34,503 nucleotides of DNA. Origin: Deltaproteobacteria bacterium (GTDB taxonomy: Bacteria; Myxococcota_A; UBA9160; SMWR01). The notes beneath the pieces were generated by a model. It was given only the letters and a program-made list of their open reading frames with translations, was not told where the DNA came from and ran no database searches. The translations under genes and the position numbers were made by a program. Location of the stretch: positions 1 through 34,503 of the forward strand of contig JAFDAW010000004.1 in assembly GCA_019313605.1 (NCBI GenBank), written 5' to 3'. Shown here in pieces: positions 1-7,658 of the stretch (position 1 is the stretch's first letter; each line of letters begins with the position of its first letter).

Positions 1-2046
1 GTACGGGCGCATTGGCCCGATGGCGCGAGCATCGAAGGGCTCGCGCAACTCGAAAAAGGTGACTACCTCGTCCACGCCGAACACGGCATCGGCGTCTACC
101 GCGGGCTGGTCGAACTCGATCTCGGGATCGCCCAAGGCGAATTTCTTCGACTCGAATACCAGGACAGCGATCGACTCTTCGTTCCCGTCCATCGCCTGAG
201 TTTGATCCAGCGATACGGTGGATCGGACGGCCACGCCCCGCGCATCGACAAACTCGGTGGCATCAGCTGGGAGAAAGCCAAGAACTCGATCAAGAAGAGC
301 CTGCGCCTCATGGCCGACGAACTGCTCTCGCTGCACGCGGCCCGAGAACTCGCGCCGGGTCACGGATTTGCGGGGCGCGATCGCCACCTCGAAGAGTTCG
401 AAGCGACTTTTCCATTCGAAGAAACAGCCGACCAGGCCGCGGCAATCGAAGACGTGCTCGGCGATCTGCAACGCCCCAAACCGTCGGACCGAATCGTCTG
501 TGGTGACGTGGGTTATGGCAAGACCGAGGTTGCCGTGCGGGCGGCCTTCCGGGTTGCGATGGACGGCAAGCAGGTGGCCGTGCTCGTACCGACAACGGTT
601 TTGTGTCAACAACACGAAGAGACCTTCAAGGAGCGATTCTCGGGCCATCCGATGGAGATCGAATCGCTCTCCCGATTTCGCAGCGCAAAGGATGCGAAGT
701 CGGTCATCGAGCGCCTGGCGGACGGGTCGGTCGATATCGTGATCGGCACCCACCGCCTGTTGCAGAAGAAGGTTCACTTTCGCGACCTCGGACTGCTCGT
801 GATCGACGAAGAACATCGATTCGGCGTCACCCACAAGGAGCGCATCAAGCAGCTCAAGAAGACCGTCGACGTCTTGACGCTGACCGCGACACCGATCCCG
901 CGAACCCTTCAGATGGCTTTCAACGGCATCCGCGATCTGTCCGTGATCAACACGCCGCCCGCAGATCGCCTGGCGATCCGCACCCAGGTCTGTCGCATCT
1001 CGGATGCCCTGATTCGCGAGGTCATCCTGCGAGAGCTGCGTCGAGGCGGGCAGGCGTTCTTCGTCCACAACCGGGTGCAGACGATCGGCGCGATGCAAAG
1101 CCGCCTCGCCCGCGTCGTTCCCGAAGCGAAGGTCATCGTCGCACACGGGCAGATGAAAGAGCGCGAGCTCGAGGATCGGATGATGCGCTTCATGCACGGC
1201 GAAGCAGATGTGCTGCTCTGCACGACAATCATCGAGAGCGGCATCGACAATCCGCGGGCGAACACGATCTTGATCAATCGCGCAGACGCACTCGGCCTCG
1301 CACAGATCTACCAGTTGCGCGGGCGCGTGGGTCGAAGCAAGCAGCGCGCCTACGCGTATTTGATGATTCCGGGCTCAGAGGACTCGCTTACCACCGACGC
1401 GAAGCGGCGGCTCGAGGCGATCCAGGATCTCAGTGAACTCGGCAGCGGCTTTCGACTCGCGAACATGGATCTCGAGATTCGCGGCGCGGGCAACCTGCTC
1501 GGATCGGAACAAAGCGGCTGCCTCGCGGCGGTCGGCTACGAGACCTACCTGTCGATGCTGGAAGAGACGATGGACGAACTGCGTGGGAAATCCCATCAGA
1601 TCGAAGTCGATCCGGAAATTCGCCTGCCGGTCACCGCTCGCCTGCCGGAATCCTACGTGAGCGCGGTCAGCCAGCGCCTGGTTCTCTACAAACGCCTCGC
1701 GAGTTGCCGCGACGACAGCGAGATCGACCGCATTCGAGACGAACTGCTCGACCGCTACGGATCACTCCCCGACGAGGCCGAGAATCTCTTCGAGGTGATC
1801 CGATTGAAATCGCGCGCGCGCCGACTCGGCATCACCGCCATCGATCTCGTGAAGGGTGAAATCGTCCTCACCGCTGCGGACCAGAGCAAAGTCGATCCGC
1901 AGCGGCTGCTCGATCTGCTCCACCAGGCGGGTTCGGGGATGCGCGTCGCGCCCGACCGCAAGATCTACGCGCGCGCACCAAAAGGAAACTCCGCGCAGCT
2001 TTTCGCCGCCACGCGGAGTCTACTCGCCAATCTTGGAGCTGCTTGA
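1..2046 (+). CDS. mfd: Transcription-repair coupling factor Mfd (C-terminal part; 5' end outside window)
   Basis: Mfd is a cytoplasmic ATP-dependent translocase that removes stalled RNA polymerase from DNA lesions and recruits UvrA. The frame is open from base 1, so the gene starts outside the window; 681 codons remain, against about 1,100-1,200 residues for whole Mfd. The first visible residues match the RNA-polymerase-interacting domain (GDYLVHAEHGIGVYRGL). The RecG-like motor follows: Walker A GDVGYGKTE, DEEH box, TLTATPIPRTLQMA, TTIIESGIDNPRAN and the QLRGRVGRSKQRAYAYL arginine-finger motif. The C-terminal TRCF domain completes it. uvrA, its partner in the same repair pathway, lies about 5.6 kb downstream. 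The family assignment is secure; regulation cannot be judged because the start is missing. Confidence 0.97.
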   Translation, partial: VRAHWPDGASIEGLAQLEKGDYLVHAEHGIGVYRGLVELDLGIAQGEFLRLEYQDSDRLFVPVHRLSLIQRYGGSDGHAPRIDKLGGISWEKAKNSIKKSLRLMADELLSLHAARELAPGHGFAGRDRHLEEFEATFPFEETADQAAAIEDVLGDLQRPKPSDRIVCGDVGYGKTEVAVRAAFRVAMDGKQVAVLVPTTVLCQQHEETFKERFSGHPMEIESLSRFRSAKDAKSVIERLADGSVDIVIGTHRLLQKKVHFRDLGLLVIDEEHRFGVTHKERIKQLKKTVDVLTLTATPIPRTLQMAFNGIRDLSVINTPPADRLAIRTQVCRISDALIREVILRELRRGGQAFFVHNRVQTIGAMQSRLARVVPEAKVIVAHGQMKERELEDRMMRFMHGEADVLLCTTIIESGIDNPRANTILINRADALGLAQIYQLRGRVGRSKQRAYAYLMIPGSEDSLTTDAKRRLEAIQDLSELGSGFRLANMDLEIRGAGNLLGSEQSGCLAAVGYETYLSMLEETMDELRGKSHQIEVDPEIRLPVTARLPESYVSAVSQRLVLYKRLASCRDDSEIDRIRDELLDRYGSLPDEAENLFEVIRLKSRARRLGITAIDLVKGEIVLTAADQSKVDPQRLLDLLHQAGSGMRVAPDRKIYARAPKGNSAQLFAATRSLLANLGAA

Positions 2047-2071
2047 GGGAGATTTCCCGTCGAAGCTGGGC

Positions 2072-2458
2072 TCAGGTGCGCTTCATGTCTGCGGGAACGA
2101 CAGTGGTTCCGATTGCGCGGCAGACGAGAACCGGCTCTTTGAGCACGTCCGCAGCCGAGTCATTCACGTCGGGTCGAACCGCGATGACCTTGTAGGCCTC
2201 GAATTCGCAGCGGCGCGATGTGTTGCCCACCTTCACGATGCGGCCCTTGGCCTCGATGAAATCACCGCTGTAGACGGGGGCTAGAAATTCCACTTCGTGA
2301 TACGCGCGGAACAATCCTTCGTCGCCGTCCTGCTGAATGGCGAGGTCGGTGATCAGATCGCCGAAAATTTCCAGCATCTTGGCGCCGGGTACCAGATTGC
2401 CGCCGTAGTGGGCGTCGCGGGCAGACATGCGAACGCGGATCAATGCTTCTTTGGACAT
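2072..2458 (-). CDS. Hotdog-fold protein, 3-aminobutyryl-CoA ammonia-lyase (Kal)-like
   Basis: A protein of 128 residues, one hotdog domain with no signal peptide, so cytoplasmic. The conserved stretches RVRMSARDAHYGGNLVPGA, DGDEGLFRAYHEVEFLAPV and GNTSRRCEFEAYKVI are what I recall from Kal, the 3-aminobutyryl-CoA ammonia-lyase of lysine fermentation. An acyl-CoA thioesterase or hydratase role cannot be excluded. The ATG overlaps the stop of the upstream acyl-CoA synthetase (TGATG), so the two are translationally coupled and should act on a CoA ester together. No other lysine-fermentation genes are visible nearby, so the substrate is open. An upstream TTG at 2461 is possible but the ATG is preferred. 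Confidence 0.72.
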   Translation of the reverse strand: MSKEALIRVRMSARDAHYGGNLVPGAKMLEIFGDLITDLAIQQDGDEGLFRAYHEVEFLAPVYSGDFIEAKGRIVKVGNTSRRCEFEAYKVIAVRPDVNDSAADVLKEPVLVCRAIGTTVVPADMKRT

Positions 2459-4560
2459 CAATTCTCTCCTGTTTGATCTTTGGCGGCTGCAAGTGCATCC
2501 ACAGCAACTGCGCGTCCACCGGTGATGATGATGGGGTTGGCTTCGATTTCGAGAACGCGATCGGACAGATCTTCAGCGAGCCATCCGAATCGTTCCACTA
2601 CGTTGGCGAGTTCTTTCAATTCAGAATCAGACAGGTCGATGGATGCATCCGCCACGGCACCGGACGCGATCTCCATCGCCTCTCCTTGGCGCAGGGGAAT
2701 CAGGTTGAACGCCGATTCACCCGAAACGCCGCCACCGCCGCTGCGCACCGTCATCGCGGGCCCGTAGAGCGGGTCTACCGTGACACCGATCAGAAACTCC
2801 GGTCCGGCCGTAAGTTGTTCCTGCACCAGCAGCTGGGTCGCATCGACACCCATTTCGCGCGCGCGGTCTTGCACCTGCTGCGCGGCGTCCCTCACGTCGT
2901 CGGGTGATTCGAGGCTCAGTTTCACCAGGCCTTCGCGCGCCTTGTGGGGCACCTCGGCACAAACCAGCTTGACGACCACCCGGCAGTCGAGATCGCGGGC
3001 GGCGGCCGCAGCCTGCTCGGGGTCACTGACGACGGCCTCGCGCGGCCTCTCGATCCCGTACTGGGTGAAGATCGCAGAAGCCTGTACCTCGTCCAGAATC
3101 CCCGGCGGAACCGCAACCTCTGGCTTGGCGGTGTGTCGCTCGGCGATGGGCATGCACTCGCGAGAGACTTCGTAGAGGCTCGCGACTGCAGCCGCGGCCG
3201 AAGCGTGACCCTGCAGTATCGCCACCCCGTACTCGGTGATCAATTCTGTGGTCCGCCCGGTATAAGACAGGGGTGTCGCCAGCACCGAGATCACGGGCTT
3301 GCCGCACTCGCGCTGTACCTTGCCCGCGTAGCGGAGGATCGTCGAGAGATCGGAGTCACCGGGGTGCGTTCGGCTCGGCGCGACATCGATCGCGACCATG
3401 CCCACCTCGGGGTCGGCGACCAGCGTATCGATCGCTCGGCAGTAGATGTCACTGTCGAAGATCGCCTGTCCGGTCACGTCGAGTGGATTACGCGGCTCGG
3501 CGAAGTCGGGCAGGATCTCGGATAGCTTGCTCATGGTATCCGTGCTGAATTTTTCGAGCGGCACCTCGGCGTCGTTGAGCGCGTCGGCAAAGAGTGTGCA
3601 GTTGCCACCGGACTGCATGGCGGCCGCGAGTTTTCCCGAGCAGGGCGGCGCGTTCTCCAACAACAGGGCGGTTTCGAACAGCGCGATCGGGTCGTAGACG
3701 ACCACGGCACCGAGTCGGCGAAGTGCGGCATCACGCAGCGTGGTGTCTCCGAGGAGTTCACCGGTGTGGGCGATCACCGCCGCTTTCGCGGCTTCTCCCG
3801 CAACGCGCGGACAGCAGATGACGACCCGCTTGTTGGCGCGATCCATCGCTTCGAGCCCTGCCACGAGTCTCCCGATATCGCGAATCGTCTCGATGTAGCA
3901 GGCCGCGACGGTCGTCTCGGAATCGGCCGCCGCCCACTCGAGGAGTTCCCCGATGCCGATCGTGGCTTCGACGCCGACGCCCGTAACAACGCGAACACCG
4001 ACGCCGCGATCACCGGCCATGTGGATGAACGTCCAGGCCGCCGTACCGCTCTGGGAAAACATGGAGATCGAACCGCGAGACGACCTCGGGGGCATCTCGG
4101 CCCCATAGGCGGCGACCGGGCCGTGGTAGTTGATGAAGCCCTCGACGTTGGGGCCGATCAGGGTGACGTCGTGCTCGACCGCGGCCGCGGTGAGGCGAAC
4201 CTGCAGTTCGGCGCCGGCGGGGCCCGCATCGCGAAACCCGCTCGAAACCACCATGGCCGACGCAACTCCCGCTTCGCCGCACGCTTTGACGGCCTCGATC
4301 GCGGCCTCCGCGGGAATCGCGATGATCGCGAGGTCGGCCGGAACCGGAGTCTCGCTCAAGCTCGGGTAGGCGGGCTGGTCCCAGACCGTCGAGCGACGCG
4401 GGTTGATGGGAAAGATTCGGCCTGGAAAGTTCAATTTCTCGAGGTTGGAGAAAATCTCCTTCGACCAGGAACTGGCGCGGTCACTCGCACCGACGATCGC
4501 GATCGTGTTCGGGTTGAAGAATGCGTCGAGTCGCTTGTTGGTCATCGGGAGTTCTCTCAT
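2458..4560 (-). CDS. ADP-forming (NDP-forming) acyl-CoA synthetase, fused alpha-beta type
   Basis: About 700 residues, the usual size of single-chain ADP-forming acyl-CoA synthetases. These interconvert acyl-CoA + ADP + Pi and acid + CoA + ATP in the cytoplasm. The N-terminal CoA-binding Rossmann domain begins LDAFFNPNTIAIVGAS. A ligase domain follows with the phosphohistidine motif IAHTGELLGD near residue 265, then a C-terminal ATP-grasp domain (VVVKLVCAEVPHKAREG, then a glycine-rich SGGGGVSGES segment). The product overlaps the Kal-like hotdog gene by one base, suggesting salvage or fermentation of a CoA ester. The first ATG (4560) has little Shine-Dalgarno; the ATG at 4545 is preceded by GAGAG and may be the real start. 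The family also includes protein lysine acetyltransferases (Pat-like), but no GNAT domain is seen. Confidence 0.9.
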   Translation of the reverse strand: MRELPMTNKRLDAFFNPNTIAIVGASDRASSWSKEIFSNLEKLNFPGRIFPINPRRSTVWDQPAYPSLSETPVPADLAIIAIPAEAAIEAVKACGEAGVASAMVVSSGFRDAGPAGAELQVRLTAAAVEHDVTLIGPNVEGFINYHGPVAAYGAEMPPRSSRGSISMFSQSGTAAWTFIHMAGDRGVGVRVVTGVGVEATIGIGELLEWAAADSETTVAACYIETIRDIGRLVAGLEAMDRANKRVVICCPRVAGEAAKAAVIAHTGELLGDTTLRDAALRRLGAVVVYDPIALFETALLLENAPPCSGKLAAAMQSGGNCTLFADALNDAEVPLEKFSTDTMSKLSEILPDFAEPRNPLDVTGQAIFDSDIYCRAIDTLVADPEVGMVAIDVAPSRTHPGDSDLSTILRYAGKVQRECGKPVISVLATPLSYTGRTTELITEYGVAILQGHASAAAAVASLYEVSRECMPIAERHTAKPEVAVPPGILDEVQASAIFTQYGIERPREAVVSDPEQAAAAARDLDCRVVVKLVCAEVPHKAREGLVKLSLESPDDVRDAAQQVQDRAREMGVDATQLLVQEQLTAGPEFLIGVTVDPLYGPAMTVRSGGGGVSGESAFNLIPLRQGEAMEIASGAVADASIDLSDSELKELANVVERFGWLAEDLSDRVLEIEANPIIITGGRAVAVDALAAAKDQTGEN

Positions 4561-4794
4561 AGGGGTTTCGTAATGTGCTCGCTGGCTGTGTGGGAGATTG
4601 AGCTGGAAGGGCCGCGGCGCGTTTCGGATGGTTTACATTGCACCGAGCGCAACGGTTTGCTGCTTCCTCTATTTTTACTCATTCACGTTTCTAACATTTT
4701 GTTTTTATTAAGTAAATATCTATGTTTGGGAGAGGCAGCCAACGCCTTGATCTAGAATGAAAGATTGCTCGGAACGATTAGGATAATTAACAAC
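4561..4794. promoter_or_regulatory. AT-rich intergenic region upstream of the acyl-CoA synthetase
   Basis: About 230 bases without a gene between two minus-strand genes. Bases 4660-4790 are strikingly AT-rich compared with the rest of the window. The region must hold the minus-strand promoter of the synthetase/hotdog pair and the 3' end of the M48 protease transcript. I see no strong terminator hairpin and no convincing -35/-10 pair. Confidence 0.4.
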
Positions 4795-5631
4795 TTAACG
4801 GGCAGGACTCAACGAAAGCAGCGGCTGGCGCTCTCCGCGCAGCTCCCAGCCCATCTCGTGGGCCATCCCCCGCAGTGCCTGGATTCGGTCGGCATTGAGT
4901 GGGTGGGTGGAATAATAGCTCGCGAGTTCGCCGTCCAGGGGACCCCCGAGCTCGGGTAGGTGTTCGAAGAAGGCTTCCGCTCCCGAAACGTGCCCGTACT
5001 CGGCGGCCAGCAGCGCGAGCCCAAAGCGATCCGCCTCGATTTCCTGATCGCGATCGAAGCCGCGCTGGGCGAACTGGCCGGCCAATGACGCGAGCTCGAC
5101 CGCGCTGCTGCTGCCGCCCACCCCCACCGCGACGAGCAAAAGCGAAAACGCGATGCCGCGCCCGAGCCCGCGGAGGTGATCGCGGTTGCGGAAATGCCCG
5201 AGTTCGTGGCCAAGCACGAATGCGAGTTCGTTCTCGCTCTCGACATTTTCGAGCAGGCCATCGGTCACCGCGATCACTCCGCCTGGAAGTGCCACGGCGT
5301 TCGGTTCGGGAATGTCCCAGATCGCGATTTCGAACGCATAGGGATTCTCGGGCCAATGGCCCGCCATCCGGCCGAGGAGTTTCGCGAGCGACTGCTCGCG
5401 CGGATCGACCGCCTCGTCGGCTTCGACACCGCGATCGAACCAACCGGAAAACAAGCGCACCTCGAGTTCGATCGGGATATGGGGCGCTACCAGGTCGACC
5501 GCGACCGCAGCCGCCACGGCAACCGCAATCGCGATCGCGGCCACCCCACCCACGAGCAACAGCGCTTCGCGCAGTGGGTGCGTGCGCGAAACGTTGATTC
5601 CGTCCTCTGGGATCGACGGGTCGAACTTCAC
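4795..5631 (-). CDS. M48-family membrane-associated zinc metalloprotease
   Basis: A 278-residue protein with one N-terminal membrane segment (about residues 24-48) and an M48 peptidase domain. The zinc motif HELGH is at residues 142-146 and the third ligand is Glu199 in EIEADRFG; the family-typical STHPLNADRI follows near the end. The size and single anchor resemble periplasmic M48 proteases such as the BepA/LoiP group, which handle misfolded envelope proteins. It starts with GTG and overlaps the stop of the upstream YbjQ-like gene by four bases (GTGA), so it belongs to a three-gene operon with the two YbjQ-family genes. The substrate is unknown. Confidence 0.88.
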   Translation of the reverse strand: MKFDPSIPEDGINVSRTHPLREALLLVGGVAAIAIAVAVAAAVAVDLVAPHIPIELEVRLFSGWFDRGVEADEAVDPREQSLAKLLGRMAGHWPENPYAFEIAIWDIPEPNAVALPGGVIAVTDGLLENVESENELAFVLGHELGHFRNRDHLRGLGRGIAFSLLLVAVGVGGSSSAVELASLAGQFAQRGFDRDQEIEADRFGLALLAAEYGHVSGAEAFFEHLPELGGPLDGELASYYSTHPLNADRIQALRGMAHEMGWELRGERQPLLSLSPAR

Positions 5632-6107
5632 GGCGCGTTGCGCAGCTTGACGGCGGTGCCAAACGCGAGCACTTCGAGGCCCGCAATGCTCTCGGAATTT
5701 CGGGCGTTGGCCATCCGGCAGGTTTCGAGGCGGACGTTGACGATGGCGTGATAGCCCCGCTCGACGGCCTTTTGCTTGAGGCGCATGAGCGCTTCGCGGC
5801 GGGCGCGATCAAGCAGCGACTCATACGCCTTGATCCGGCCTCCGAAAATCGCCCGCAACCCCGCCAGAAAGCGTTTGAAGTAGTCGACGGAGATGACGAC
5901 GCTGCCCGTGATCAGCGTGCACTCGGTGACTTTCCAACTAGGGGGAACACTGCGAAAAGTGATCGCCGGGACGCTGCGCCAACGCAATTCGCGCTCGCGG
6001 ATCGACGCGTAGTGGCGCCGCTCGACGGCGGCTCCCGTGAAATAAGCCAAGACCAGAAGCGCGAGTGGAATCCCGAGCCGAACGCCTAGCTCCACCATGG
6101 GGTCCAT
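5628..6107 (-). CDS. YbjQ-family (PF01906) protein with N-terminal membrane anchor
   Basis: A 159-residue protein. Residues about 9-28 form a membrane helix and the rest is a YbjQ-like domain. The family signature appears as VSVDYFKRFLAGLRAIFGGRIKAYESLLDRARREAL followed by a HAIVNVRLET strand (shown here only as motif landmarks: GGRIKAYE and YHAIVNVR). YbjQ proteins form small pentameric assemblies of unknown function and are sometimes described as heavy-metal binding. The gene sits two bases downstream of a second, soluble YbjQ gene and overlaps the M48 protease gene, so the three are probably co-transcribed. A role in envelope stress or proteolysis is only inferred from the neighbour. Confidence 0.82.
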   Translation of the reverse strand: MDPMVELGVRLGIPLALLVLAYFTGAAVERRHYASIRERELRWRSVPAITFRSVPPSWKVTECTLITGSVVISVDYFKRFLAGLRAIFGGRIKAYESLLDRARREALMRLKQKAVERGYHAIVNVRLETCRMANARNSESIAGLEVLAFGTAVKLRNAP

Positions 6108-6109
6108 CT

Positions 6110-6424
6110 CTATTCGACCGTGACCGCGGTGCCGTAGGCGAAGAGTTCGGCTGCACCCTGCGCGACGGAGCTCGTCGAAAAACGGATGTTCACCACGGCG
6201 TTCGCTCCGAGCGACTCCGCTTCCCGGACCATTCGACCGATGGCATCCTCACGCGCTTCCCCAATCAGCTCCGTATAGGCCTTGAGTTCACCACCGACGA
6301 TGTTCTTGAAACCCGCCATGATGTCCTTGCCGATGTGCTTCGCACGCACCGTACTCCCCGACACCACACCGAAAAATCGCGTGATCTCCTTGCCCGGAAC
6401 CGTCTCGATATTGCTGAGAATCAC
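6110..6424 (-). CDS. YbjQ-family (PF01906) small soluble protein
   Basis: A 104-residue cytoplasmic protein that matches the full YbjQ fold. It opens with SNIETVPGKEITRFFGVVSG, followed by GGELKAYTELIGEARE and a C-terminal NAVVNIRFSTSSV strand. The length is typical of E. coli YbjQ. No catalytic function is established for the family. It is the first gene of a minus-strand trio (YbjQ, YbjQ with anchor, M48 protease) with gaps of a few bases. The sequence upstream of its ATG is purine-rich (AAGGAGGTAAGCGG on the minus strand), a strong ribosome binding site. Confidence 0.88.
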   Translation of the reverse strand: MILSNIETVPGKEITRFFGVVSGSTVRAKHIGKDIMAGFKNIVGGELKAYTELIGEAREDAIGRMVREAESLGANAVVNIRFSTSSVAQGAAELFAYGTAVTVE

Positions 6425-6632
6425 CGCTTACCTCCTTGGGATGGATCGATCGAGCTGTGCGAAGTTCCGCTCGGCGAGCGAAACCCCGGGGGACAGTCAG
6501 CAGACTAGCGTGACCGCGGTTGGGATCCCAAAGCTGCGGGCGTCGTCGGCGGGCGCCGGTCGAGCTAAGCTGGGTGAGCTTTTGAACGAACTGCCTTTCG
6601 GGCACTGCCTGACACTCCCACAGGGGGTATTG

Positions 6633-7658
6633 ATGCGACGCGTTTTCCCGTGGCTGGCCGCGGGGCTTTTCCTCTCCGCTACGCCGGCCTCGGCCGACGA
6701 GATACTGGTTGACGGCATCGCCGCCCAGGTCGGCGAAGACGTCGTCCTCGTCTCCGAAGTGATGGCGATGGTCGCGGAAGGCGAGAAGCAGATGCGCGCC
6801 GCCGGCGTTGCGGAAGACCAGATCGCGAAGCTCCGCGCCCAGGGACTCGAGCGACTGATCGAAGACAAGTTGATTCACGGCGAAGTGAAGCGAATGGAAC
6901 TCTACGCCTCCGATGACGAGATCGATGAAACCATCGGGATGATCGCAAGCGATAACGGGATCACGGCCCAAGAACTCGAAAAGAGCGTGCGCGCCCAGAA
7001 CCTGGATTTCGAGGATTACCGCGAGCAGATCAAGCAAAAGATCGAGAATCAGAGAGTCATTCAGGTAGCGCTGCTCCCGAAGGTCGAAGTCGAAGAGAGC
7101 GCGATCCGCCGACTCTACGACCAACGGTTCAAAGACCAGCCCGATGGCGGAGAGCAGATTCACTTGCGCCACTTGTTGGTTCCGGCCAGCCAGGACAAGG
7201 ATCTCGATACGGCCTGTGTGGAGGTGACTGCCGCCGACGAGCGGATTGCCGCCGGAGAGGCATTCGAGGCCGTGGCGGCTGAGATTTCGGTCATCGCGCC
7301 CGAGCAGGGTGGGGACATCGGCTGGGTGCACGCGTCGTCGCTGGCGTCGTGGATGGCCAAGCTCGTAGCGACACTCGAACCGGGTGGGATCAGCCCGGTT
7401 AATCGACAACCGTTCGGGTGCAACCTCCTCAAGCTCGTCGAAAAGAGAGCCTTCGAACGGGTCAGCTACGAAATGGCGGAGCAGCAACTCTATCGGGAAG
7501 TTCAGCAGATGGCGATCGAGGCGGAGTTCGTGACCTGGATGGAGGAACTCCGAGAGCGCACCTTCATCCAGCGCTACGGCTACTTCGCGGCCGCTGCCCA
7601 GCTCGACACCACCACCACTGATTCCGCTGACGCGGCGCAGGGCGCGCTATTCCAGTGA
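6633..7658 (+). CDS. SurA-like periplasmic peptidyl-prolyl isomerase/chaperone
   Basis: A 341-residue protein. The chosen ATG has AGGGGGT just upstream and begins a clean Sec signal peptide (cleavage near ASA-DEIL, residues 20-21). A SurA N-terminal domain follows (VDGIAAQVGEDVVLVSEV). A parvulin (PpiC) domain begins near residue 175 with QIHLRHLLV and ends with GGDIGWV and FGCNLLKLVEKR. SurA proteins escort outer-membrane proteins through the periplasm, which supports a diderm host. It has one parvulin domain rather than the two in E. coli SurA. Its stop overlaps the GTG start of uvrA (GTGA), an unusual pairing of envelope biogenesis with DNA repair. Confidence 0.9.
   Translation: MRRVFPWLAAGLFLSATPASADEILVDGIAAQVGEDVVLVSEVMAMVAEGEKQMRAAGVAEDQIAKLRAQGLERLIEDKLIHGEVKRMELYASDDEIDETIGMIASDNGITAQELEKSVRAQNLDFEDYREQIKQKIENQRVIQVALLPKVEVEESAIRRLYDQRFKDQPDGGEQIHLRHLLVPASQDKDLDTACVEVTAADERIAAGEAFEAVAAEISVIAPEQGGDIGWVHASSLASWMAKLVATLEPGGISPVNRQPFGCNLLKLVEKRAFERVSYEMAEQQLYREVQQMAIEAEFVTWMEELRERTFIQRYGYFAAAAQLDTTTTDSADAAQGALFQ

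Noticed and set aside
3766..4755. Long open frame on the plus strand opposite the acyl-CoA synthetase
   Set aside because: It is antisense to a clear enzyme with conserved motifs; its translation is low-complexity, Arg/Asp/Gly-rich and without recognisable domains, as expected for GC-rich shadow frames.
6288..7487. Long minus-strand frame opposite the SurA-like gene
   Set aside because: It overlaps both a well-supported SurA-like gene and the YbjQ gene and has no domain signature.
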